A stretch of DNA of 22,350 nt from CAZYVU01 sp964651435 (GCA_964651435.1 CAZYVU010000044.1:1-22350); one strand, 5' to 3'. Positions 7,392 to 15,438 are shown, counted from the stretch's first letter. Notes: generated by a model from the letters alone, not told the origin. Made by a program: numbers and translations.

Positions 7392-8747
7392 ATGTCGGTG
7401 ATTGAAGGCGTTATTGATCAGGTAACAGCAAGAGACCCTCAGGAGCTTGAGTTCCATCAGGCCGTCCGGGAGGTTATGGAGACACTGGAGCCGACGGTTA
7501 AGCGGCACCCCGAGTTCGTCAAGGCGGGGATTTACGAACGTATCGTTGAGCCGGACAGGATGATCATGTTTCGTGTCCCTTGGGTTGACGATAAAGGGGA
7601 GGTTCAGGTGAACCGGGGCTTCAGGGTCCAGTTCAACAATGCAATAGGCCCGTATAAGGGCGGCCTGCGCTTTCATCCCTCCGTCAATCTCAGCATCATG
7701 AAGTTCCTCGGCTTCGAGCAGATCTTCAAGAATTCCCTGACAACGCTTCCAATGGGCGGCGCCAAGGGAGGATCGGACTTTGACCCCAAGGGGAAGTCGG
7801 AAATGGAAGTTATGCGTTTCTGCCACGCCTTTGCCCGGGAGCTTTTCAGGCATATCGGCCCGGAGACGGATGTTCCTGCCGGGGATATCGGTGTCGGCGG
7901 CAGGGAGGTAGGCTATCTCTTCGGATACTACAAGAAAATCGTCAATGAGCATACGGGCGTCTTCACGGGAAAGGGCCTCGAATTCGGCGGCAGCCTTATA
8001 CGGCCGGAGGCTACCGGTTACGGGGCCGTCTACTTTGCGGCAGAGATGCTCGCCACGCGGGGTCTCGACTTCGCCAACAAGGTCGTGGCCGTGAGCGGTT
8101 CGGGCAACGTTGCCCAGTATGCCGTGGAGAAGGTGAACCAGCTTGGCGGCAAGGTCGTCACCCTCTGTGATTCCGGCGCAACGATCGTTGACGAGGGGGG
8201 CATTTGCGGCGAGAAATGCGATTTTGTCATGGAGCTCAAAAACGTGCGAAGGGGAAGAATCCAGGAGTACGCCGACAAGTTCGGCACCGTCTGCTATCTG
8301 GGCGACAATGTCTGGGATGTCATCCGGGAGGAAGGCCTGAAGGTTGACGTTGCCCTGCCCTGCGCAACACAGAACGAGATCGATGGAAGAAACGCCGAGG
8401 CGCTTGTCAAGAACGGCTGCGTCTGTGTTGCCGAAGGTGCCAACATGCCCTCCAACCCCGACGCTATCCGCGTGTTCCGGGATGCGGGCATTCTCTACGG
8501 ACCGGGCAAGGCGGCAAACGCCGGGGGGGTGTCGGTTTCCGGTCTTGAGATGAGCCAGAACAGCCTTAAGATGTCCTGGAGCCGGGAGGAAGTGGACAAG
8601 CTCCTTCTCAACATCATGAAAGGCATTCACAAGTCCTGTCTCGACGCCGCCGAGGCGTACGGAAGGCCGGGAGACTACGTCATGGGAGCCAATATTGCCG
8701 GCTTCATGAAGGTCGCCAAGGCCATGCTCGCATACGGCGTGGTGTAG
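7392..8747 (+). CDS. gdhA: Glutamate dehydrogenase
   Basis: The enzyme interconverts 2-oxoglutarate plus ammonia and glutamate using a nicotinamide cofactor. The 451-residue length matches the hexameric bacterial GdhA class (about 447). Recognizable elements are the substrate-binding segment NNAIGPYKGGLRFHPSV (K89), the active-site segment PMGGAKGGSDFDPKGK with catalytic K125, and PAGDIGVGGREVGYLFG with D165. A Rossmann motif follows (VAVSGSGNVAQYA), then DSGATIVDEGG. Homology to the E. coli type suggests NADP preference, but I cannot fix the cofactor from sequence alone. ATG 7392 is preferred over the in-frame GTG 7386 because GGAGG (7380-7384) is then 7 nt away. The gene follows the 91-residue gene directly and is followed 43 bp later by an NrpR-family regulator, which suggests control by nitrogen status. 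Confidence 0.96.
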   Translation: MSVIEGVIDQVTARDPQELEFHQAVREVMETLEPTVKRHPEFVKAGIYERIVEPDRMIMFRVPWVDDKGEVQVNRGFRVQFNNAIGPYKGGLRFHPSVNLSIMKFLGFEQIFKNSLTTLPMGGAKGGSDFDPKGKSEMEVMRFCHAFARELFRHIGPETDVPAGDIGVGGREVGYLFGYYKKIVNEHTGVFTGKGLEFGGSLIRPEATGYGAVYFAAEMLATRGLDFANKVVAVSGSGNVAQYAVEKVNQLGGKVVTLCDSGATIVDEGGICGEKCDFVMELKNVRRGRIQEYADKFGTVCYLGDNVWDVIREEGLKVDVALPCATQNEIDGRNAEALVKNGCVCVAEGANMPSNPDAIRVFRDAGILYGPGKAANAGGVSVSGLEMSQNSLKMSWSREEVDKLLLNIMKGIHKSCLDAAEAYGRPGDYVMGANIAGFMKVAKAMLAYGVV

Positions 8748-8790
8748 CCCCCATGGCCGTTAATACTCTTATGGAAGGTTGCAGGCGTTC

Positions 8791-9807
8791 ATGAATAAGA
8801 TCATGTTTGCTATTCTGCGCATCCTCGACAAACGGGCCGATGCCGTGGGTTCTTCGGAGCTGGCGGAAGAGCTGCTCTCCCACGGCATCGAGTTGTCCGA
8901 AAGAACGGTGAGATATTATCTCAAGCTTCTTGACGAACGGGGCCTGACGGAAGTCCTCGGAAAACGGGGGCGGACCATCACGGCCCGCGGCAGAGAGGAG
9001 CTCGATAATGCCTTTGTATCGGAGCGGCTTAACTTCATCATCAGCCGCATCGACAGCCTTGCATACCTGACGGATTTCAACCCCGACGACATGAGGGGGA
9101 GAATCATTCTGAACATATCATTCTTTCCTGAAAGGCGCCTCCGCGATGCCCTCAGGGTCATGCTGCCGGTTTTCAGCTCGCCCTATGTGATGAGCGACAG
9201 GATCGTGCTTGCCAAAGGGGGAGAACGAATCGGCGACATACGGGTGCCGGCGGACACCGTGGGTCTCGGGACGGTCTGCAGCATCACCCTCAACGGCATT
9301 TTCCTGAAGGCGGGTATTCCCGTCACTTCCCGCTACGGCGGCGTGGTGGAAATGAGGGATGGGGAGCTTTGGCGGTTCACGTCCCTTATAGGCTACGAAG
9401 GGTCGTCTCTCGATCCGCTGGAGATCTTTATACGGAGCCGGATGACCGATGTCCTCGGGCTGGTGAGGGACGGATCGGGGAAGGTGCTGGGCAGTTTTCG
9501 CGAGATCCCTGTCGTCTCCTTGAGGGAGGCCGAGAACCTGCGGGACAAGATGGCGAGAAGGGGCCTCGGGGGAAGGATCGTCTTCGGAAAGCCGAATCAG
9601 CCGCTCCTCGATATACCCGTGGGAGCGGACAGGGTGGGCATGATCGTTGTGGGCGGCCTCAATCCCATAGCGGCCGCCCATGAGGCGGGGATTCACACGG
9701 AGACGATGGCAATGTCGGCCCTCTACGACTACGGCGATCTCATGCGGTTCAACGATGCTGTCAGCGCGCTCCTGTATCAAGAAAACAGACAAGCCTTTGC
9801 GAGATGA
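8791..9807 (+). CDS. nrpR: NrpR-family nitrogen regulator, copy A (winged helix + one NrpR/DUF128 domain)
   Basis: The protein is 338 residues. Residues 1-70 form a winged helix-turn-helix with recognition helix LSERTVRYYLKLLDERGL. Residues about 85-335 match the NrpR regulatory domain (GLGTVCSITLNGIFLKAGIP, GGVVEMRDG, SSLDPLEIFIRSRMTDVLG, and MIVVGGLNPIAA). In methanogens NrpR represses nitrogen genes and is released by 2-oxoglutarate; those proteins carry one or two such domains, and this one carries a single domain. ATG 8791 was chosen; an in-frame TTG at 8779 is possible but lies directly on the GGAAGG sequence. The gene follows gdhA by 43 bp with no terminator between, so it may be co-transcribed. 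Its last 47 bp overlap the opposite-strand gene. Confidence 0.85.
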   Translation: MNKIMFAILRILDKRADAVGSSELAEELLSHGIELSERTVRYYLKLLDERGLTEVLGKRGRTITARGREELDNAFVSERLNFIISRIDSLAYLTDFNPDDMRGRIILNISFFPERRLRDALRVMLPVFSSPYVMSDRIVLAKGGERIGDIRVPADTVGLGTVCSITLNGIFLKAGIPVTSRYGGVVEMRDGELWRFTSLIGYEGSSLDPLEIFIRSRMTDVLGLVRDGSGKVLGSFREIPVVSLREAENLRDKMARRGLGGRIVFGKPNQPLLDIPVGADRVGMIVVGGLNPIAAAHEAGIHTETMAMSALYDYGDLMRFNDAVSALLYQENRQAFAR

Positions 9808-12361
9808 TATCGGCGACGATCCGGAAGGGCGTGTCACCGCTGTCGTAGACGCGCACGACGGCCCCGTACTTTGCCCATTCGGGTACGAGACCGTCGATGT
9901 CGTTCCGGAATCGCTCAAAAAGGCCGGGATGAAAATGAACACCCGGACTGTCTGGGAATAGGGCCAGGTAGAAGATGTCCGTCTCGACGAGATCCTGAAA
10001 GAAATGGGTGCCGAAGGAGAGCTCGGGCATGAGATTACCGTGCGCGTATGCGATCTCCCCGAGAACGGCCATGTGGTTTATCTCCGAAAAGCCGACGGGC
10101 ACGCCCAATGAGGGGGTCGTCGTTCCCCACCTGCCGGGGCCTAAAAGCATTGTCGGGATCGCCTCCCGGCCCTTCAGCAGTTTGTTCAGTTTGCCGATGA
10201 CGCGGGCCACATCGTACTTCTCGCGCAAGGGAAGTTTGGTGTACCCTTCGGGGTCGACGTAGATCACCCGCCTGATGGCCCGAGAGATGCTGCCCCCCAT
10301 GAAGTGGCCCTGAGAGGCGAAAAGCACGCCGTCCGGCTTGAGGTCCTCGGGCACTTCGACCTTGGTCACCTCCCCTTTTGTCTGCAGGGGACGGCATTGC
10401 AGAAGATTGACCCGGAACTCCCCGGAGGCCGTAACGTTTGCCGTAAACTCTATCTCGACCGGATAGTTGTAGATAGCCTCCAGCTTTTTCATCGCTCCTT
10501 GCATGACATCGCCGAACGCCGTCTTGGTAAAGATGCCGTCGAACGTGACGACCCACGCTTGGCCGTTCCTTATGCCGAGGTCGCGCATCCTCGCCGTAGC
10601 AGCGGGGTCCGGCTCGGCGAAAAGATCAGTCCTCAGATCGCTTCCCGCGTTGATCTCGTCGACCACGGAAACCGGTTCAAGCTTGTTTGTCTCGATGTTG
10701 AGAACATCCATGTAGTGCTGAGAAAATCGTGCGGCGTCATGGGGGTCTGTGTGAGGGCGAAAGGTGGGGTTGTCGAGGGCGACGATGCGGGGATAGTCAT
10801 TTTCAACCCTATTGACGGCCCTTGTGCCTAAGCCGGCAACGATCCGCAGCATACCAGCCTTCGGGTCCGTGTTCTCTTTCCAGACAAAGGTGTTGTAGGA
10901 AACACCGACCCCGGCGAAATCAGGGAAGAAATAGTGGCGCCTATAGGAACCGGAAACCCGCTGCACGAGAAGTGCCATCTGCTCATCCTGCTGGTCTAAA
11001 CCCCTTTGGCGGCGATAGGTGAGGGCGTCCTCATTCATGGTGCTTGCAAAGACCTGTCGAACGCACTCGGCGAAATTGAGGTACCGTTGCTCGGGCGACC
11101 CTTGATTGACGGCGAAGACGCTGTCATACTTGCCTGCAAAGGCGTTCCCGAATGCGTCTTCCAGCAGGCTGCTGGACCGAACAATGATGGGGGACTGGCC
11201 GAAGTATTCGATCATCTGCTGAAACTGCTCCTTGGTCTCGTCGGGAAAGGAGCCCTTCAGCATCTTCTGGCCCAGGGGAACGGCAGCCTCGAAATAGCCC
11301 TTCTTTGTGCGCTGTTCCATCCTCAGCTTCCAGAGCCCGTTGTGAACGAGGAAGGCATAGAAGACATCGGAGCCTATGTAGAAGGAATCATGGTGCTCGA
11401 GGCGGCCGTGCCACGGCCCCGAGCGGTCCATTTCGAGGATTTTCCGGGCAAGGAGCATTCCCACCGTCTTGCCCCCGACAAATCCTGTCCCGATGAGGCG
11501 CGACTTGATGTTAAGAAGATCCTCCAATGAAAGTATTTGGCGGGCGAGCTCCAGAATCCTCTCCTCCCTGCCGATCATGACGCGGCAGAGCCGATCGACC
11601 ATCCGTTGGATCTCGAAAGGGTTCCGCGACTGCCGCAGACAGTCTTCGGCCTTTAGGAACAGGCGGTCCCAGTAATCGAGGTGCCTCCTGGGGCTTTGGG
11701 CCTCCCGCTGCGAGATGTCGGAGAATAGCTGGGTCGCATCGACGCTGCTGATGATGGGGGTGAAGGAGCCCTCTTCCTCAAGATGGGGCAGGAACATCGT
11801 GGGCGCATAGCGGTTCCAGACCTTCAGCGGATGGATATAGTACCTGTTTTCGTAATGATAGACCTCGATGAGGACCTGCGTAGTCTCGCGGATGCGGGCA
11901 ATGGTCTTGAAGGAATGGCTGTGCCTCAGGATGGAGAAATAGGCGATCGTTTCGAGCTCAAAGAGGTATGGGCAGATGATGACGAAGAAGTTTCCAAGCA
12001 TGAGATCGGTGGCCCAGGCCGAGAGCAGGTGTGAGAGGCAGTCGAATACGTAGAATGTGCCGGGCCCTTCCTTTGTCACGATATCGTAGATTTGGCTCGT
12101 GAAGTGCTCGAATCCGCGGTGGGCGTTGAGCCGGTAGGTCTTGACGCGGTCATCGTGCCTCACCAGGGGTTCGTGGGTGGCAAAACGCATATACACGACC
12201 CGCCTTCCGGCCTTGAGGGCCTCCTCCACGTAGGGGGTCACGTAATGGCGGTAGTCGCCCACGTCATCCACCTGCCAGACAACGTTGTCGCCAATCCTGA
12301 GGCCGCTTAAGACCTCATCAAGGCTTTCCATGCCTGTGCTCATCCATACTATAGGTTTCAC
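9761..12361 (-). CDS. Degenerate KaiC/RecA-like domain fused to a PEP-synthase-type ATP-grasp domain
   Basis: The protein is 866 residues with GTG start 12361, supported by AGGAG 6 nt upstream. Residues 1-215 resemble a KaiC/RecA fold (MSTGMESLDEVLSGLRIGD, then AGRRVVYMRF), but the P-loop is replaced by WQVDDVGDYRHY with no GKT. Residues 285-660 match the PEP synthase / pyruvate phosphate dikinase ATP-grasp domain: GFVGGKTVGML (K298), PIIVRSSSLLED (R395), AFAGKYDSVFAV, and the terminal LLQCRPLQTKG. The phospho-histidine swivel and the PEP-binding barrel of true PEP synthases are missing. Residues 665-866 form a further conserved-looking block (LLGPGRWGTTTPSLGVPVGF) I cannot name. It is therefore unlikely to be a complete PEP synthase and may be an ATP-dependent phosphotransferase or sensor. 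It lies 66 bp after nrpR copy B on the same strand. Confidence 0.8.
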   Translation of the reverse strand: MKPIVWMSTGMESLDEVLSGLRIGDNVVWQVDDVGDYRHYVTPYVEEALKAGRRVVYMRFATHEPLVRHDDRVKTYRLNAHRGFEHFTSQIYDIVTKEGPGTFYVFDCLSHLLSAWATDLMLGNFFVIICPYLFELETIAYFSILRHSHSFKTIARIRETTQVLIEVYHYENRYYIHPLKVWNRYAPTMFLPHLEEEGSFTPIISSVDATQLFSDISQREAQSPRRHLDYWDRLFLKAEDCLRQSRNPFEIQRMVDRLCRVMIGREERILELARQILSLEDLLNIKSRLIGTGFVGGKTVGMLLARKILEMDRSGPWHGRLEHHDSFYIGSDVFYAFLVHNGLWKLRMEQRTKKGYFEAAVPLGQKMLKGSFPDETKEQFQQMIEYFGQSPIIVRSSSLLEDAFGNAFAGKYDSVFAVNQGSPEQRYLNFAECVRQVFASTMNEDALTYRRQRGLDQQDEQMALLVQRVSGSYRRHYFFPDFAGVGVSYNTFVWKENTDPKAGMLRIVAGLGTRAVNRVENDYPRIVALDNPTFRPHTDPHDAARFSQHYMDVLNIETNKLEPVSVVDEINAGSDLRTDLFAEPDPAATARMRDLGIRNGQAWVVTFDGIFTKTAFGDVMQGAMKKLEAIYNYPVEIEFTANVTASGEFRVNLLQCRPLQTKGEVTKVEVPEDLKPDGVLFASQGHFMGGSISRAIRRVIYVDPEGYTKLPLREKYDVARVIGKLNKLLKGREAIPTMLLGPGRWGTTTPSLGVPVGFSEINHMAVLGEIAYAHGNLMPELSFGTHFFQDLVETDIFYLALFPDSPGVHFHPGLFERFRNDIDGLVPEWAKYGAVVRVYDSGDTPFRIVADIISQRLVCFLDTGAR

Positions 12362-12427
12362 GACGAACTCCTAAGGGTTAGATTTTGTTAAACGCTTCGG
12401 AGCCCCGGTACAGCGCCCCGAGAAGGC

Positions 12428-13432
12428 TCACAGAAATCTCCTGATGCGGCTCTCCATTTCCTCGTAGCGGAAGAGCCGGCTGAAATCCACGAGACCTGCA
12501 AGGGCCCGGGAATAGGCCCGAACCCCCGTCTCTTCCAAAATAGAAACGGGGTTGAGCCCGCCGATGACAATGGCGCCGATACGCCCCTCGCTAACGGGAA
12601 TGTCCAGAAGGCTTTGGCCGGGCCTGCCGATGCGCACTATGCCGCCGAGACCCACGCGCTTCAATTTTTCGGCCAGGTGCGCTACTGCCTCATGGCTTTC
12701 CGCCGGGAACTCCCTGAAGCTGGCACCTATGCGACCGTCACCCGTCCTGATGGCACCCAGGTAGTTGGTCATGCCGCTCCGTATGAAGATTTCCAGCGGA
12801 TCGATGCTGGTGCCGTCATACATGATGATCTCGACAAATCTGACCGGCTTGCGGTCCCTCAGTTCGAGAAGGCCTCCAAACCGGGACACGGTGGGAATGC
12901 CGTGTTTGAGCAGGACCCCGTTTAGCGTTATGGAACAGACCGTCCCGACACCCACCATGCCTTCGGGTATCTCGATGTGGCCCACGATTTCGCCCGGTTC
13001 GAGAAGCGTCATGAGGTGGCCCATGGCATAACCGTCAGCGTAAACCTTTGTGATCTGGGCCACGTTGCCGGCAAAATGTCTGGGGTTGACGACTGTGCAG
13101 TTGATGACGACGGTCCCCGACGTGGTGTTGAGATCGAAGGTCATCTGGTAGGTCAAGCGGTCGATCTTTGCCGACAGAAAACCGACCTTCTCCATGATCT
13201 GCGCTGCATCGATCTCTCCAATCCCCAGTGTGGTCAGCCTGTGGCCCCGCTTGCGATGGCTCTCCGTAAGGCCTTCGTGCTCCAGGCGCTGGAGGTAGAG
13301 CCTCACTGTCCGTTCGCTTATGTCGTGGCCCAAGGCGACCAACTCTTCGGCAATTTTGACACTCGTCTGAGGCCCACCCATGTTCTTGAGCGTCGTCATA
13401 ATGAGCAGCTCTTTTCTTTTCACCTTTTCCAT
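12428..13432 (-). CDS. nrpR: NrpR-family nitrogen regulator, copy B (winged helix + one NrpR/DUF128 domain)
   Basis: The protein is 334 residues and built like copy A. It has a winged helix with recognition helix ISERTVRLYLQRLEHEGLTE, almost the same as in copy A, and an NrpR domain with GVGTVCSITLNGVLLKHGIP, GGLLELRDR, TSIDPLEIFIRSGMTNYLG and AIVIGGLNPVSI. In-frame upstream starts exist (ATG 13456, GTG 13483), but ATG 13432 has AAGGA about 10 nt upstream and gives an N-terminus like copy A. It is divergent from the glutamate synthase gene, with palindromes just downstream of its predicted promoter, so autoregulation is likely. The KaiC/ATP-grasp gene follows on the same strand. Confidence 0.87.
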   Translation of the reverse strand: MEKVKRKELLIMTTLKNMGGPQTSVKIAEELVALGHDISERTVRLYLQRLEHEGLTESHRKRGHRLTTLGIGEIDAAQIMEKVGFLSAKIDRLTYQMTFDLNTTSGTVVINCTVVNPRHFAGNVAQITKVYADGYAMGHLMTLLEPGEIVGHIEIPEGMVGVGTVCSITLNGVLLKHGIPTVSRFGGLLELRDRKPVRFVEIIMYDGTSIDPLEIFIRSGMTNYLGAIRTGDGRIGASFREFPAESHEAVAHLAEKLKRVGLGGIVRIGRPGQSLLDIPVSEGRIGAIVIGGLNPVSILEETGVRAYSRALAGLVDFSRLFRYEEMESRIRRFL

Positions 13433-13501
13433 CGTTGCACGATCCTTTCTAAGCATGGGGCCTGTGACACGACCCAGCCTCACAGTGACAGGTTCACTAA
13501 C

Positions 13502-13535
13502 GGCAATATATGGCTAATCTAATGGCAATATTGCC
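13502..13535. promoter_or_regulatory. GGCAATAT repeats and GGCAATATTGCC palindrome, candidate NrpR operator
   Basis: A perfect 12-bp palindrome GGCAATATTGCC lies at 13524-13535. Its half, GGCAATAT, recurs at 13502-13509, exactly 22 bp (about two helical turns) away on the same strand. Both lie just downstream of the predicted start site of the minus-strand nrpR promoter, a position suited to repression. NrpR as the binder is inferred from gene context and from the GGNA...TNCC resemblance to the methanogen operator. Confidence 0.55.
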
Positions 13536-13543
13536 GTAAAAAG

Positions 13544-13572
13544 AGTATATACGGAGTGGCCAAAAAAAACAA
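13544..13572 (-). promoter_or_regulatory. Predicted promoter of nrpR copy B
   Basis: Read on the minus strand, TTGTTT (13567-13572) and TATACT (13544-13549) are separated by exactly 17 bp. The -10 matches 5 of 6 consensus bases and the -35 matches 3 of 6. The start site would be near 13537, directly beside the GGCAATATTGCC palindrome. Confidence 0.5.
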
Positions 13573-13625
13573 TAGTAATGACAAAAGACCGCATTAATAC
13601 ACAATAGTATTGACAATAATAGACC
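13569..13625 (+). repeat. Direct repeat ACAATAGTA(A/T)TGACAA, 32 bp apart
   Basis: Copies begin at 13569 and 13601, differ at one base within the 16-bp core, and each is followed by AGACC a few bases later. The 32-bp spacing is three helical turns. The second copy contributes the -35 element of the glutamate synthase promoter. This may be a duplicated promoter element or paired activator sites. Confidence 0.5.
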
Positions 13626-13638
13626 AGACTGCTAAACT
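13610..13638 (+). promoter_or_regulatory. Predicted sigma-70-type promoter of the glutamate synthase gene
   Basis: A perfect TTGACA (13610-13615) is followed after 17 bp by TAAACT (13633-13638), which matches 4 of 6 consensus bases. Transcription would start near 13645, leaving a leader of about 83 nt that contains the GGCA/TGCC inverted repeats. Confidence 0.6.
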
Positions 13639-13664
13639 TGAGATGGTAGCCACGCTAATTGAGT

Positions 13665-13690
13665 GGCAATCAACTGCCGTACAGACGGCA
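13665..13690. promoter_or_regulatory. Overlapping inverted repeats GGCA-N6-TGCC and TGCCGT-N4-ACGGCA, candidate NrpR operator
   Basis: GGCA (13665-13668) and TGCC (13675-13678) are 6 bp apart. The same TGCC starts a second perfect inverted repeat, TGCCGT-ACAG-ACGGCA (13675-13690). The GGCA-N6-TGCC geometry parallels the methanogen NrpR site GGAA-N6-TTCC. The cluster lies about 20-45 bp after the predicted start site, so a bound repressor would block transcription. The second repeat could also act as an RNA hairpin. Confidence 0.5.
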
Positions 13691-13727
13691 AGACATTACC
13701 GAATGTAAGGAGAAAGAGGAGGGATCA

Positions 13728-15404
13728 ATGATTGAATGGCCGAAATCGAATGATGCTATCGGGACACTGAACCGTGGCAACCCCGCCGAATCAGGACTTT
13801 GTACCTTGTGCCGGGCCGATTGTAAGGGGAGATGTGAGACATGGCTTTCGAGCCTTAAAGGGCGAAAGATACTCTATCCCCGCGACTTCGGCTCTATCAC
13901 GGCGGGCAGCGCCAACACGTGCCACATGGGTGTTTCCTACGGCTCGCTGAGAATACAGGGCTACAATTACGGTGCCAAGGGTCTGCAAAAGGGGCTCTCC
14001 AGTTCAGCCGACGACTGTATTTTTCCCAATGTGAGCGTGGAAACGGAATTTGGGGCCGAAGTGAAGACAAAATGCCGTATCCCCATCATGACGGGCGCCT
14101 TGGGCTCCACATTCATAGCCGCCAAGTATTGGGATTCCTTCGCCGTTGGAGCGGCGCTCGTGGGTATTCCAATCGTCGTGGGAGAGAATGTGGTAGGTAT
14201 CGACCGCGAGGCGGTCATCAAGGACGGCAAGATCTCCAAAGCCCCTGAGCTGGACCGAAGAATCGACACATACCTGCGCTATCACGACGGCTACGGAGCC
14301 ATAATCGTCCAGATGAACGTGGAAGATACCCGCAACGGTGTTGCGGAATATGTAATGGAGAAGTATGGCGACCGGGTTATCATTGAGCTCAAGTGGGGCC
14401 AGGGCGCAAAGGACATAGGCGGCGAGATCCAGGTCGACAGCCTCGGGTATGCACTCTTCCTCAAGGAAAGGGGCTACGTTGTCGACCCTGATCCGACGAG
14501 GCCCGAGGTTCAGCAGGCCTTCGAGCACGGCGCCATCAAGGCGTTTGCACGGCACAGCCGGCTGGGTTACACGGACCTGGCAACGCCCGAGCAGGTCTGC
14601 GAGTCCTTCATGCAGTCCGTCGACTATCTGAGACGGATCGGGTACAAGAGAATCTCCCTTAAGACGGGCTCCTACGGCATGGAAGCCCTGGCCATGTCCA
14701 TCAAGTTTGCCACCGACGCCGGTCTTGACCTTTTGACCGTTGACGGCTCGGGCGGTGGAACGGGTATGAGCCCCTGGAACATGATGGAGACCTGGGGCGT
14801 GCCCTCCATCCTGCTTCACGCAAAGACCTACGAGTATGCTTCCATGCTCGCGGCCAGGGGCGAGAGGGTTGTCGATATTGCCTTCGCCGGCGGACTGGCG
14901 AGGGAAGACCACATCTTCAAGGCCCTTGCCCTGGGGGCGCCCTTCACGAAGCTCATCTGCATGGGACGCGCGGCCATGATCCCGGGCTTCCTGGGCTCAA
15001 ACATCGAAGGCGCATTGAGACCCGACAGGAAGGCTGCCGTTAACGGGAACTGGGACGATCTTGCCCCTGCCGTCAAAGAGATCGGATCTTCCGCGGAAGA
15101 GATATTCGCCGGATACTATGACGTACAGAAGAAGGTTGGAGAATCGGAAATGAAGAATGTCCCCTTTGGCGCCATCGCCATGTGGACGCTGGCCGATAAA
15201 CTTACGGCTGGCCTGCAGCAGCTTATGGCCGGAGCGCGGAAATTCAGCCTTCCGGACATGTCCCGCAGTGATCTCTTTTCCGGAAACAGGGAGACGGAGC
15301 AGGAAACGGGGATACCCTTCATCACCGATGTGCTCGATGAGAGCGCCAGAAAGATCCTCAGCACCGACATGTCCTTCCTGGCACGGCGGGTGGGCGCCCG
15401 GTAA
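13728..15404 (+). CDS. gltB: Glutamate synthase, FMN-binding core (archaeal-type, stand-alone)
   Basis: The protein is 558 residues. ATG 13728 is chosen because GGAGGG lies just upstream and the cysteine region aligns at the N-terminus; an in-frame start at 13659 would lie among the operator repeats. The FMN-type barrel is shown by GYGAIIVQMN, ELKWGQGAKDIGGEIQ, KTGSYGMEALAMS, and DGSGGGTGMSPWNMMETWG. It should form glutamate from 2-oxoglutarate and ammonia, with reductant from ferredoxin or NAD(P)H. The glutaminase domain of large GltB is absent, and the usual C-terminal [3Fe-4S] cysteine motif was not found. Instead the N-terminus has C25, C28, C32, C36 (CX2CX3CX3C). Glutaminase and reductase partners are not next to it. 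A gamma-glutamyl-methylamide/alloenzyme-like synthase is an alternative role. Confidence 0.88.
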   Translation: MIEWPKSNDAIGTLNRGNPAESGLCTLCRADCKGRCETWLSSLKGRKILYPRDFGSITAGSANTCHMGVSYGSLRIQGYNYGAKGLQKGLSSSADDCIFPNVSVETEFGAEVKTKCRIPIMTGALGSTFIAAKYWDSFAVGAALVGIPIVVGENVVGIDREAVIKDGKISKAPELDRRIDTYLRYHDGYGAIIVQMNVEDTRNGVAEYVMEKYGDRVIIELKWGQGAKDIGGEIQVDSLGYALFLKERGYVVDPDPTRPEVQQAFEHGAIKAFARHSRLGYTDLATPEQVCESFMQSVDYLRRIGYKRISLKTGSYGMEALAMSIKFATDAGLDLLTVDGSGGGTGMSPWNMMETWGVPSILLHAKTYEYASMLAARGERVVDIAFAGGLAREDHIFKALALGAPFTKLICMGRAAMIPGFLGSNIEGALRPDRKAAVNGNWDDLAPAVKEIGSSAEEIFAGYYDVQKKVGESEMKNVPFGAIAMWTLADKLTAGLQQLMAGARKFSLPDMSRSDLFSGNRETEQETGIPFITDVLDESARKILSTDMSFLARRVGAR

Positions 15405-15438
15405 CGGAAGCGTCGCGACTAACGACAAGAAACCTCAA

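Noticed and set aside
7323..8630. A 435-codon open frame on the minus strand opposite gdhA
   Set aside because: The plus strand encodes an unmistakable glutamate dehydrogenase; the antisense product has no family features.
9118..9942. A 274-codon open frame on the minus strand opposite nrpR copy A
   Set aside because: It overlaps two real genes with strong family motifs and shows none itself.
14004..14912. A 302-codon open frame on the minus strand inside the glutamate synthase gene
   Set aside because: It is opposite conserved FMN-barrel sequence and has no motif or ribosome site of its own.
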